In this document: positions 23,160 to 31,031 of the stretch, piece after piece
How positions within the stretch are numbered: the first letter of the stretch is position 1
How the letters are laid out: every line of letters starts with the position of its first letter
Virus record (IMG/VR): IMGVR_UViG_3300035698_013095
Location: 1-43,721 of that record
Length of the DNA stretch: 43,721 bases
Origin: a virus
Strand: one strand, 5' to 3'
The notes under the pieces: model-generated
Seen by the model: the letters and a program-made list of their open reading frames with translations, nothing else
Databases searched by the model: none
What the model was told of the DNA's origin: nothing
Program-made: the position numbers and the translations under genes

Positions 23160-24850
23160 GAGATTATCAAAAAATTGGAGTTAAATTCTTACAAGAGCGT
23201 AAATACGCGCTCTTAGCTGACGATGTAGGTATAGGGAAGACAGCACAAGCTCTTTGTGCGCTTGACAGCTTCCCTGTCCTCGTTGTTTGTCCAGCTTCGG
23301 TAAAACATAATTGGGCTAACCAGATTGAAATGTGGATCACTCACAGAAGACAATACATTAAAATTATAAAGAACGGGAAGGACCCCATACCATTAAATAG
23401 GGATTTTTACATTATAAATTATGCTCTTATAAGCCGGGGAGGTAGAGAGGTTTTTAAGCAATTAATGACTATGAATTTTGGTTTGATTATTTGTGATGAA
23501 TCTCATAAACTTAAAAACACACGTGCTCACCGCACTAAAAGGATCCTTCACCCTCGAGGATTGATTTCCCGTACAGATAAAATGTGGTTCTTAACTGGGA
23601 CACCTATTAAAAATCGTCCCATTGATTTACATTCTCTCCTATCATCCACGCGGCCCGACCTTATTGCCCCTTACACTTCGTATTTGCGGTTTGCGTATCG
23701 CTTTTGCGGAGCTTACGAAGATAAATATGGTCTTAATGTCAACGGCGCTTCACATGAAGGGGACCTCGCAAACCGCATACGTCCATTTATGCTTAGAAGA
23801 GAACAGCAAGAAGTTTTAAAAGAATTACCCGACGCTATGATAGATACTGTTGAACTTGAATGTACGCCTGAAGCCAAAAAAATTATACGGGAAGAAGAAT
23901 TAAAAACGGCAGAGTTAGCCGGAGAACGTGACATAGAATTATTTACTTTGGGGGAGACCGCGCGTATCAGACAAGCTTTAGCAAAATATAAAATAAAAGA
24001 ATCCCTTCCCTTTATAGAAGATCTTCTGGAAGAGACCTCTAAGATTGTTATTTTTTATCATCATAGAACAGTTAAAAATGCTTTATTAAAATCACTGTCT
24101 AAAGAAAATCCGGTTTATATCGACGGTACCGTACCCGCACAGAAACGCGCCGGGATTGTTGAACAATTCAACACAGAGCCCTCGTGCCGACTTTTTCTTG
24201 GACAGATACAAGCCTGTGGAGAGGGCCTTGACGGACTACAATATGCTTGCCATACGGCGGTGTTTGTAGAACCTTCTTGGTCCCCCACAGATATAACACA
24301 ATGTATTGGGCGGCTAAAAAGATTTGGTCAAACATACATGGTCAACGCATATATCCTCGTCATAAAAGCTACGCTTGAGGCTAAGATGATGGGTACTGCG
24401 CGTTGGAAAGAACAAATAATGAATCGGATAATCCAAAAAACAGGAGAAAAGCAAATGTACTTAGAAGAAAAAATTGAAAAACTCGAAAAAGCAATATCGA
24501 CGTTAGTTGCCACGCTTGACAAAGTTCTTAACGACGCCCCCGCCTCCGAGACTGTAACTACCGCGCCGGGAAAAGCGGGAACAAAAAAGGTAACAAAGAA
24601 AGTTACGAAGCAAGCCGAAGCGGAACCCACGGTAGAAGATCCTGATGATGGGGAAATAACCATTGATCAGGTTCGAGCGCTCGCCGCGGATATTTGTAAA
24701 AAATTCCCTAACGGCGTTGGAAAGAATCGTTGTAAAACCACTATTCAAGCTCTCGGCGGTACGAAGTTAGATACTCTTGAGGGTAAGAAGATTGGAAAAT
24801 GTTACGAACAATTCGCAGAAGTTTTAGCGGAGGACGACGATGATATCTAA
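23150..24850 (+). CDS. SNF2-family helicase fused to a small phage coiled-coil/RecT-region-type domain
   Basis: 566 residues. SNF2/SF2 motifs: I DDVGIGKTAQAL (about 24-35), II LIICDESHKLKN (about 115), III WFLTGTPIKNR (about 148), then V/VI QACGEGLDGLQYACHTAVFV and PTDITQCIGRLKRFGQ (about 355-400). Residues 436-566 form a second module: a coiled coil MYLEEKIEKLEKAISTLVAT, a Lys-rich linker, and ITIDQVRALAADICKK with LEGKKIGKCYEQFAEVL, which in other phages I know as a separate small gene. ATG 24455 at the module border has its own AGGAG eight bases upstream, so a 131-aa product may also be made. Confidence 0.85.
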   Translation: MQLRDYQKIGVKFLQERKYALLADDVGIGKTAQALCALDSFPVLVVCPASVKHNWANQIEMWITHRRQYIKIIKNGKDPIPLNRDFYIINYALISRGGREVFKQLMTMNFGLIICDESHKLKNTRAHRTKRILHPRGLISRTDKMWFLTGTPIKNRPIDLHSLLSSTRPDLIAPYTSYLRFAYRFCGAYEDKYGLNVNGASHEGDLANRIRPFMLRREQQEVLKELPDAMIDTVELECTPEAKKIIREEELKTAELAGERDIELFTLGETARIRQALAKYKIKESLPFIEDLLEETSKIVIFYHHRTVKNALLKSLSKENPVYIDGTVPAQKRAGIVEQFNTEPSCRLFLGQIQACGEGLDGLQYACHTAVFVEPSWSPTDITQCIGRLKRFGQTYMVNAYILVIKATLEAKMMGTARWKEQIMNRIIQKTGEKQMYLEEKIEKLEKAISTLVATLDKVLNDAPASETVTTAPGKAGTKKVTKKVTKQAEAEPTVEDPDDGEITIDQVRALAADICKKFPNGVGKNRCKTTIQALGGTKLDTLEGKKIGKCYEQFAEVLAEDDDDI

Positions 24851-25991
24851 AACTTTCCCAGCCCACTCTAAACTTGCAGCATCCTCGTGTGAACGATGGT
24901 GGAATTGTCCCGGATCCGTGAAAGCCACAGCAAACTGTATCGTTGTTACAAGTAGCTATATGGCAGAAGGTACAGTAGCGCATGATTTGTCCGCGGATTG
25001 TCTTTTAAAGGATTGGGATTATGAAAAGCTTGCATCTTTTGAGGGGGTTGAAAAATCTGAGGGGGAGCACATTATCACCGTCGATGAAGAAATGATTGAT
25101 GCAGTGTGGGAGTACGTAGAAGATGTTCGGTCTCATATGAGGCCGGGGGCTATAATGATCGTCGAGAAAAAAATCGAGATCCCCGAGGTCCATAAACTTT
25201 TATTTGCAACCCCGGACTGTATCATCATTTGGCCCTATGAGAAAATCATGGGGTTTGATCTTAAATATGGGGCCGGAAAAAAGATATCGTCTTACGAAAA
25301 TAAACAACTTCTCTATTATATCCTTCGCTATTATATTGACGAGGATGTAAAGGAAATTGAAATTAGTATTGTTCAACCGCGTATGGGTGATGATCATGTT
25401 AGCACTTACGCCGTAGACGCTGAGTACATGAATAGTTTTCGTGAAGAGTTAGCAGTTAAAGCAAAAGCCGCTCTATCTCCAAAAGCCCCATTGATCGCCG
25501 GGGATTGGTGTCATAAGACGTACTGCCCGGTATTTAATACGTGTAAGACCGCCAACGAGAAAGCTCAATCTCTCGTGGCGAAAGACTTTACCGATGCACC
25601 GCCGGTAAGTCGTTTAACAATTAAACAAATTGTTAAGGTACTCGATAACCAAGAATTCATTAAGGCGTTCATTACTAAAGTTGTGGATTATGCTAAGGAG
25701 TTAGCTTACCAAGGTGAAAACATTCCCGGGTATAAATTAGTAACATCCCAAGGACACCGAAAATGGTCCTCAGAAGACGCGGTACTTGCCGATTTTGAAG
25801 GTAAACATGGTAGTAAAATGTTTGAGCCAAAGAAATTAAAATCACCGTCGAAGATGGAAAAGGTGATCGGTAAAAAAGAAGTAGTACAATACGCGTTTAA
25901 ACCGGACACGGGGTATAAGCTCGTCACCTCGGATAGCAAAGGCGAGCCAATTAGTTTAACAAGTGCAAAAGAAGACTTTGAGGAGATTTAA
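24840..25991 (+). CDS. DUF2800 (PD-(D/E)XK, Cas4/RecB-like) nuclease
   Basis: 383 residues, usual for DUF2800. N-terminus KLAASSCERWWNCPGSVKAT with the S..RW..CPgS pattern, then MAEGTVAHDLSADCLL (the GTxaH helix), EVHKLLFATPDCIIIWPYEK and the active-site strand GFDLKYGAGKKI (D...K). A cysteine group follows at WCHKTYCPVFNTCKTA. It probably resects DNA during phage recombination. It is followed by the DUF2815 gene as in many phages. The ATG overlaps the helicase stop. Confidence 0.85.
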   Translation: MISKTFPAHSKLAASSCERWWNCPGSVKATANCIVVTSSYMAEGTVAHDLSADCLLKDWDYEKLASFEGVEKSEGEHIITVDEEMIDAVWEYVEDVRSHMRPGAIMIVEKKIEIPEVHKLLFATPDCIIIWPYEKIMGFDLKYGAGKKISSYENKQLLYYILRYYIDEDVKEIEISIVQPRMGDDHVSTYAVDAEYMNSFREELAVKAKAALSPKAPLIAGDWCHKTYCPVFNTCKTANEKAQSLVAKDFTDAPPVSRLTIKQIVKVLDNQEFIKAFITKVVDYAKELAYQGENIPGYKLVTSQGHRKWSSEDAVLADFEGKHGSKMFEPKKLKSPSKMEKVIGKKEVVQYAFKPDTGYKLVTSDSKGEPISLTSAKEDFEEI

Positions 25992-25995
25992 AATT

Positions 25996-26304
25996 ATGGC
26001 CGAAAAAACACCACAACAAGTAGCTCTCGACGGGTTTGAGCGTATTTGGAACACGCTGGATCCCCAAAAGAAAACGCAAGCATTAAAAGATGATTTTAAT
26101 GCATCGTATTGTTATATTCGGGATGCTGAATTGGTAGAAGATCACGTTGAAGATCCTCCTCCCCCTCCTGATGATGATAACGACGGGGGTAATGATTCTT
26201 CACAAGGCGCAAAATTGTCGGATCCGATTAATGATCCGCCAAAAGACGACGCGCCTGATTCAGAAACTACAAAAGATCCGGCAGCCGAGTTAGCAGAACT
26301 TTAA
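25996..26304 (+). CDS. Small acidic protein between nuclease and ssDNA-binding candidate
   Basis: 102 residues from ATG 25996 (GAGGAG upstream). The first half is helical (TPQQVALDGFERIWNTLDPQ). The second half is low-complexity, rich in Asp and Pro (EDPPPPPDDDNDGGNDSSQG). No family recognised. The acidic tail recalls DNA mimic or SSB-type tails, and it may bind a replication or recombination partner. Confidence 0.55.
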   Translation: MAEKTPQQVALDGFERIWNTLDPQKKTQALKDDFNASYCYIRDAELVEDHVEDPPPPPDDDNDGGNDSSQGAKLSDPINDPPKDDAPDSETTKDPAAELAEL

Positions 26305-26341
26305 ACCAAACGTCATTAAAAATTAAAAAAGGAAAAACAAA

Positions 26342-26869
26342 ATGCAAAAAGACTTCATAATCAAAAAAGATGGCTCGTTGTTGACCCCTATATTTAGGGT
26401 AACTTTCCCTCATGTTTTTGAGCCAAACGACGAGGGCAAGTATGGTCTTGGTATGATCTTCGAGAAAGATACAGAGTTTGACGCTCTCGATGATCTTGTT
26501 GGGGCTACAATACAAGAAAAGTGGCCAAAAAACGCCCCTAAAGGGCTCATGCTTCCTACTCTCGACGGTGACGACAGCGATCGTCCGGAATATGAGGGGA
26601 TGTTTTATATCAATGGTAAGTGTGGAAAGTATAAACCAGGAATTGTTGATGCAAAACGTCAACCTCTTGAGGATCCGGAAGAATTTTATCCGGGATGTTA
26701 TGCTCGCGCAACAGTTTCTTGTTATGCTTGGTCATTCAAGGGCAAGAACGGCGTATCCGTTTCTGTGCGAAATATTCAAAAATGTGAAGAGGGTGAACCG
26801 TTGATCAGCCGGGTACGTCCGGATGATGATTTTGATGATTTGCCCGACGATGAAAATGGTGATCTATAG
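26342..26869 (+). CDS. DUF2815 family, probable ssDNA-binding protein
   Basis: 175 residues. Pattern of DUF2815: LTPIFRVTFPHVFEPNDEGK, GMIFEKDTEFDALDDLVGA, RPEYEGMFYINGKCGKYKPG, EEFYPGCYARATVSCYAW, GVSVSVRNIQKCEEGEPL, and an acidic tail DDDFDDLPDDENGDL like those of SSBs. Members sit beside DUF2800 nucleases, as here, and are thought to be helix-destabilising or annealing factors. Ends in TAG overlapping the GTG start of the next gene (TAGTG). Confidence 0.82.
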   Translation: MQKDFIIKKDGSLLTPIFRVTFPHVFEPNDEGKYGLGMIFEKDTEFDALDDLVGATIQEKWPKNAPKGLMLPTLDGDDSDRPEYEGMFYINGKCGKYKPGIVDAKRQPLEDPEEFYPGCYARATVSCYAWSFKGKNGVSVSVRNIQKCEEGEPLISRVRPDDDFDDLPDDENGDL

Positions 26870-27195
26870 TGAACGGAATTGATCAATGTAAAATTATTAA
26901 TGAGAATGACACTGATGGCAACCCTACAGGGGGGCTTGTTGTCGGTGTGGGATTAAATATCTCTTGGCAAAACGGGCCGTTAGGTCGCGGTCCCCAACGA
27001 AAAGAACCTAATGGGGCTTTCGTTGAAACAGTTATCTCAGCGGCTAAATCCCGTCTTGAGTTTTATCAAGGATCAAAGTTTAATTGTGAAGCAAATCAAC
27101 AAGCTATTCTTGCTTTACAAAACGCTTTGAATTGTTTGGAAGCACGAACAAAAGACAGGGAAGATCGCGAGGTAGAAGGGGAACATAAAGTATGA
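26869..27195 (+). CDS. Tad1-like (Acb2/Tad1 hairpin domain) anti-defence candidate
   Basis: 108 residues from GTG 26869. After a short polar N-terminus come VVGVGLNISWQNGPLGRGPQ (beta part), GAFVETVISAAKSRLEFYQG, then SKFNCEANQQAILALQNALN and CLEARTKDREDREVEGEHKV. The block helix - F.C.eN..ai..l..AL..L..RT..R....VEG is, from memory, the helical hairpin shared by Acb2 and Tad1 proteins, and the beta region before it fits Tad1 better. Tad1 captures the Thoeris signal gcADPR; Acb2 captures CBASS nucleotides. The family match is by recall, and the ligand is unproven. Confidence 0.6.
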   Translation: MNGIDQCKIINENDTDGNPTGGLVVGVGLNISWQNGPLGRGPQRKEPNGAFVETVISAAKSRLEFYQGSKFNCEANQQAILALQNALNCLEARTKDREDREVEGEHKV

Positions 27196-27455
27196 GCGAA
27201 GATACCTCTCAAATAGAAACACCCGTTTTTTCAAAAGAGCATTTACCTGATTTTTCTAACGCGAGAAAATTCCGTAAAAAAGTATTGACGCGGGCGATCC
27301 GTATCAATACTGAATTTACGGTTGAAACGAGTGAAGGAAAATTAAGCTGTAAAGATGGTTATTTAGCCATTGATGCTCGTGGGTACCCTTATCCTATAGC
27401 TAAAGACGAATTTGAAAAAATTTACGTCGAGGAAAAAGGAGATCTTTTTAAATAA
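27192..27455 (+). CDS. PGDYG-like small protein
   Basis: 87 residues. The C-terminal part EGKLSCKDGYLAIDARGYPY followed by PIAKDEFEKIYVEE has the pattern of PGDYG-type domains (a strand pair with GDylv..dG..ypi....F...Y). The first part FSKEHLPDFSNARKFRKKVL is helical. Role unknown; such domains occur in many phage accessory proteins. Overlaps both neighbours by short stop/start overlaps. Confidence 0.5.
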   Translation: MSEDTSQIETPVFSKEHLPDFSNARKFRKKVLTRAIRINTEFTVETSEGKLSCKDGYLAIDARGYPYPIAKDEFEKIYVEEKGDLFK

Positions 27456-27592
27456 TGGTAGATTGGGGGCATGAGGAGCCGCGGGCGAATGTAGAACCCG
27501 TTCATGTGAGGTGCGATCGCCACATGGACAAAGGGTGCTACAATTCAAACAAGGTGTACCTAGCCCCCACTACTCAACTAAGGATGTTATGA
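27455..27592 (+). CDS. Tiny gene (45 aa) before the DNA polymerase
   Basis: The ATG overlaps the stop of the previous gene (TAATG) and the TGA overlaps the ATG of the polymerase (ATGA). The product starts MVDWGHEEPRANVEPVHVRC. Two-sided overlap supports a real coupled gene. It has two Cys and several His but no clear zinc-site spacing. Function unknown. Confidence 0.5.
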   Translation: MVDWGHEEPRANVEPVHVRCDRHMDKGCYNSNKVYLAPTTQLRML

Positions 27593-29505
27593 ATAAAATA
27601 CACCTAGATTTTGAAACACTATCCCGCATAAATATAAGGAAGAGCGGGGCGGGACGTTACTGTAAGGATCCTTCTACTGAGATATTATGTGTTGCATACG
27701 CTCAAAATGACGGACCGGTATTAGTTGAGCCGGGTAATTATTATCCTCCTATATTCGACCGCTGGATTGAAAAAGGATATACCTTCGTCGCCCATAATGC
27801 TTTTTTTGAATACTCGGTTTGGAAACACGTTTGGAAAAAGACACCTCCACCTTTTATGTGTACGATGGCAATGGCGTGCGCCCACGGGCTTCCTTGGAAA
27901 CTGGAAAAGCTTGCTAGGGCCTTAAAGCTACCGGAACAAAAAGAACTTGAAGGTATGCGGTTAATTCGATTATTTTCTGTACCAAACAAAGACGGTAAAT
28001 TTAATCGTCCGGAAGATTTTCCGGAAGATTATAAAAAATTTATGGAATACTGTCGTCAAGACGTTAAGACAGAACGAGAAGTTGACAGACGTTTACCAGA
28101 TCTTGTGCCGATCGAACAAGATATATTCCAATTAACACTTGATATTAACGACCGAGGAGTTTGTGTTGATACAGAATTAGCCCAAGAAGCTATGACAATA
28201 TGTAAAGATCTTTCGATAGAATGTAATAAGGAAGTAGCAGAAATAACAAATAAGAAGATTCTCGCGGTTACACAAACTGTACGATTAAAAAATTGGATCA
28301 ATGAAAACTATTCAGGAATTGATATGGCCGGGGTTAGCGCTGACGATGTAGAAGAGGCTTTAACGTATGATATACCCGACGAGCTTCGTCGTCTTCTTAT
28401 ATTGCGTCTTGAGTACGGGCGTAGCTCTGTTGCTAAATTCAGTCGGGTTATTGATTCTTGCTGTGATGATGGAAGGATCCGTAACCATTTAATTTATCAT
28501 GGTGCGTCAACCGGACGGTGGACAAGTCAAACCGTTCAATTTCAAAATTTACCGAGGGGTGGGGACATTGATCAAGATGTATGTATTGATGTTATTAAAA
28601 GTGGCGACGCTGAGTTTATGAGTACGTTGTACAGTAATCCTATATCTGCCTTATCGACTTGTATTCGGGGTGTCGTGGTTGCTCCAAAGAATAAAACATT
28701 GTTGGCCGCGGATTATTCAGCGATCGAAGCCCGGGTTTTAATGTGGGTTGCTAAACAGCGAGACGCAGTAACATTATTTCACGACAAAAAAGACATATAC
28801 GTTGATATGGCTAAAGTGATTTATAAAAATATTGCCTTAACAAGTAAAGATAAAAAAGAAAGGCTTGTTGGAAAACACACGGTCCTCGGATGTGGTTTTC
28901 AAATGGCCGCCCCTAGATTTAAAGTAACTTGCGAAGGGTTTGGGGTTAAGGTTAGTAAAGAACTTTCAGAAATAGCCGTTACTGCGTACAGGAATAAATA
29001 TAAAAAAGTGGTTTCTTTCTGGAATGATATTGAACGTGCGGCCAAATATACAGTTAGGCATAAAAAACCCTGTCATTGTGGTCCTGTTACTTTCTACATC
29101 AAAGGGAAGTTTCTTTATTGTCGATTACCTTCCGGTCGAGATCTTGCTTATTATTATCCCGGCACGGAACAAAAAGAAATGAAATGGGGTAAGACAAAAG
29201 ATTCTCTTTATTACTATACAGTTAATAGCGAATCTAAAAGTTTTAAAAAGACCTTCACTTACGGAGGCAAATTAACCGAAAACATTGTTCAGGCTATTGC
29301 TCGAGATCTTATGGCATGGGCTATGTTAAAACTTGAAAAGGCTAATTATTCTTTAGTGTTATCAGTGCACGACGAAGTTGTTTGTGAGGGGGATGAAGAA
29401 CATTCCCTCGAGGAAATGATTGACCTTATGTGCAAATTACCTTCGTGGGCGAAGGGTTGTCCGATAGACGCTGAAGGATGGGCCGGGGAGAGATATAAAA
29501 AATGA
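27589..29505 (+). CDS. Family A DNA polymerase with 3'-5' exonuclease
   Basis: 638 residues from ATG 27589. The exonuclease domain begins KIHLDFETLSRINIRKSGAG (DxE, Exo I), continues YTFVAHNAFFEYSVW (Exo II) and FMEYCRQDVKTEREV (Exo III YxxxD). The polymerase domain has ASTGRWTSQTVQFQNLPRG, motif A LLAADYSAIEARVLMWVA, motif B region KHTVLGCGFQMAAPRF, and motif C LVLSVHDEVVCEGDE. No 5'-3' exonuclease domain is present. This is the replicative enzyme, of the bacteriophage-type PolA group, used with the VirE-type primase-helicase. Confidence 0.95.
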   Translation: MNKIHLDFETLSRINIRKSGAGRYCKDPSTEILCVAYAQNDGPVLVEPGNYYPPIFDRWIEKGYTFVAHNAFFEYSVWKHVWKKTPPPFMCTMAMACAHGLPWKLEKLARALKLPEQKELEGMRLIRLFSVPNKDGKFNRPEDFPEDYKKFMEYCRQDVKTEREVDRRLPDLVPIEQDIFQLTLDINDRGVCVDTELAQEAMTICKDLSIECNKEVAEITNKKILAVTQTVRLKNWINENYSGIDMAGVSADDVEEALTYDIPDELRRLLILRLEYGRSSVAKFSRVIDSCCDDGRIRNHLIYHGASTGRWTSQTVQFQNLPRGGDIDQDVCIDVIKSGDAEFMSTLYSNPISALSTCIRGVVVAPKNKTLLAADYSAIEARVLMWVAKQRDAVTLFHDKKDIYVDMAKVIYKNIALTSKDKKERLVGKHTVLGCGFQMAAPRFKVTCEGFGVKVSKELSEIAVTAYRNKYKKVVSFWNDIERAAKYTVRHKKPCHCGPVTFYIKGKFLYCRLPSGRDLAYYYPGTEQKEMKWGKTKDSLYYYTVNSESKSFKKTFTYGGKLTENIVQAIARDLMAWAMLKLEKANYSLVLSVHDEVVCEGDEEHSLEEMIDLMCKLPSWAKGCPIDAEGWAGERYKK

Positions 29506-29726
29506 GATATTTATACGAAGTAGAAACAAAAAAGTATGGTGCTATACGTCAAGAAGCAGACCGATTAACAATAACCCCTAACGGAGATCTATCCCTCATT
29601 GATGTTAGTCTTGTATCAAAACAAATAAAAGATCAAGAAATTATGGCGGAAGAACCTTCCCCTACTTTGGTTTTAGCGGCGGGGGAGTGGGGAAGATTAG
29701 TAAAAGTGGAAAAAAAGGAGGGTTAA
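29502..29726 (+). CDS. Small protein of unknown function (74 aa)
   Basis: Starts MRYLYEVETKKYGAIRQEAD, then alternating strands (RLTITPNGDLSLIDVSLVSK) and PSPTLVLAAGEWGRLVKVEK. Looks like a small beta domain. Overlaps the polymerase stop (ATGA). No family recognised. Confidence 0.6.
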   Translation: MRYLYEVETKKYGAIRQEADRLTITPNGDLSLIDVSLVSKQIKDQEIMAEEPSPTLVLAAGEWGRLVKVEKKEG

Positions 29727-29729
29727 TTA

Positions 29730-30185
29730 ATGGGAGTATTAATAACCCCAAAAGAAAATGTTTACTGTCCTCTATGCGACGAGCTTATGCAATGTGCTGA
29801 GTTTAAAGTTAAAAATCAATATGTAAAAGCTTATTTTTGTAAATACGATAATGTATCTATTTTGTCTATTGACCCCATGCTTAATAAATGGAGAGACACC
29901 GACAAAATTATTAAGTGTCCGGAATGTCAAGCAAAAATGAAATGGTTTGGGCGGATGCTCGACTGTTACATGAAAATGGTTTGTCCGGAATGTGGGATCT
30001 GTGTCGAAAAAGATAGTGATATGGCAGTAGATCCGCAACATGGGGTTGAAGTAGAGGATATGGATCAGCCGGAGCCTGAAGTATTTGATATTCAAATTCC
30101 GATTGATAAACTTAATCTATCACCAGAAAAAAAGGCGCAGTTAAGGCAGCGCATACAAAAAAAGAGAGAGCACGATGGGAAATAA
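29730..30185 (+). CDS. Multi-zinc-ribbon protein (151 aa)
   Basis: Cysteine pairs: CPLC (residues 12-15), a lone Cys near 36, CPEC (about 68-71), a Cys near 83, and CPECGIC (about 89-95). This gives two or three zinc ribbons in the first 100 residues. An acidic stretch (EVEDMDQPEPEVFDIQI) and a basic C-terminus (QLRQRIQKKREHDGK) follow. Probably binds nucleic acid or host RNA polymerase; function unknown. GGAGGGTTAATTA is upstream. Confidence 0.65.
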   Translation: MGVLITPKENVYCPLCDELMQCAEFKVKNQYVKAYFCKYDNVSILSIDPMLNKWRDTDKIIKCPECQAKMKWFGRMLDCYMKMVCPECGICVEKDSDMAVDPQHGVEVEDMDQPEPEVFDIQIPIDKLNLSPEKKAQLRQRIQKKREHDGK

Positions 30186-30384
30186 AGGTATATATGTTGA
30201 CATCGACGGAGAATTGAAAAGACATTTCCTCGTTAAACTCGCCATCAACGGAAAAAAACAAACTCAAGTAATCACTAAATTTATTACGGAGTACACCTTT
30301 GGTAAAAAAATACCAAAGCAATTTAAAATCAGACCACTTATTACAAAGGGGTGTAAAGGTGTCAAAATCTCAAAAGACTTCTGA
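30175..30384 (+). CDS. Ribbon-helix-helix-like small regulator
   Basis: 69 residues. ELKRHFLVKLAINGKKQTQV then ITKFITEYTFGK fits a ribbon-helix-helix domain: a strand with basic residues, helix A, a short turn with Thr-Gln and helix B. RHH dimers bind short palindromes, so this is a candidate to bind the dyad at 15816-15837. Overlaps the zinc-ribbon gene by 11 bases. Confidence 0.55.
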   Translation: MGNKGIYVDIDGELKRHFLVKLAINGKKQTQVITKFITEYTFGKKIPKQFKIRPLITKGCKGVKISKDF

Positions 30385-30586
30385 CGAAGTGAAAAAGTTA
30401 GCGGAGGATCATTGGGCTTATTTATCTAACATCCTTAAAGCTCACGGAGAGAATGAGCACGTGTTAGATTTAATAGGAATTCATTATAAAACTGCAATGG
30501 TCCACGGGTATAAACACGGAGTACAGGACACTGATCGCAAAAGGTTAAACATTACTCAGGAGGTGCGCCATGATATTAGGAATTGA
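30359..30586 (+). CDS. Small helical protein of unknown function (75 aa)
   Basis: GTG 30359 is chosen because AAAGGGG lies seven bases upstream; an ATG at 30299 lies inside the RHH gene. Sequence VSKSQKTSDEVKKLAEDHWA, then LDLIGIHYKTAMVHGYKHGV, a helical plan common in short phage proteins next to RuvC-like genes. Function unknown. The 3' end overlaps the resolvase start by 17 bases. Confidence 0.55.
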   Translation: MSKSQKTSDEVKKLAEDHWAYLSNILKAHGENEHVLDLIGIHYKTAMVHGYKHGVQDTDRKRLNITQEVRHDIRN

Positions 30587-31031
30587 CCCCGGAATCTCCG
30601 GAGGCATAGCATTACTCGGGCGTAAAAATGGTACTGCATGGTTACAAACAAAAGTTAAACATATGACCCCTCACGATATAGCATTGACGCTCGATGAAAT
30701 AAAGCATCGAATTACAAAATGCTACATCGAACGCGTTCACTCTATGCCAAAACAGGGAGTAAGGTCAACGTTTACTTTTGGTCAAAATTTTGGAATGTAT
30801 GTAGGGATCCTCACAGCTTTAAAAATCCCTTTTGCTTATGTTTCCCCGGGAACGTGGCAACGCGTCATGGGGTGCCTCTCTAAAGGTGATAAAAACGTAA
30901 CCAAAAAGAAAGCTCAAGAATTATTTCCTCAACTTACAATCACTCATGCTGTCGCTGACGCTCTTTTAATTGCTGAATATGGCCGGAGAAAAGAAGCGAT
31001 CTATAATCCTGACAGCGTGGAGGACCTATGA
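30570..31031 (+). CDS. RuvC-like Holliday-junction resolvase
   Basis: 153 residues with the RNase H-fold resolvase motifs: MILGIDPGISGGIALLG (first Asp), CYIERVHSMPKQG (Glu), SMP..G....F.FG..fG...G pattern, YVSPGTWQRVMG and HAVADALLIAEYG (C-terminal Asp). It resolves recombination or branched replication intermediates before packaging. CAGGAGG is upstream of the ATG. Its stop overlaps the next start (ATGA). Confidence 0.88.
   Translation: MILGIDPGISGGIALLGRKNGTAWLQTKVKHMTPHDIALTLDEIKHRITKCYIERVHSMPKQGVRSTFTFGQNFGMYVGILTALKIPFAYVSPGTWQRVMGCLSKGDKNVTKKKAQELFPQLTITHAVADALLIAEYGRRKEAIYNPDSVEDL

Noticed and set aside
30381-30400. Second hammerhead-like core CTGACGAAGTGAAA
   Set aside because: There is no room for stem II between the two core parts, and no stem I or III pairs. 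It lies inside a coding gene.
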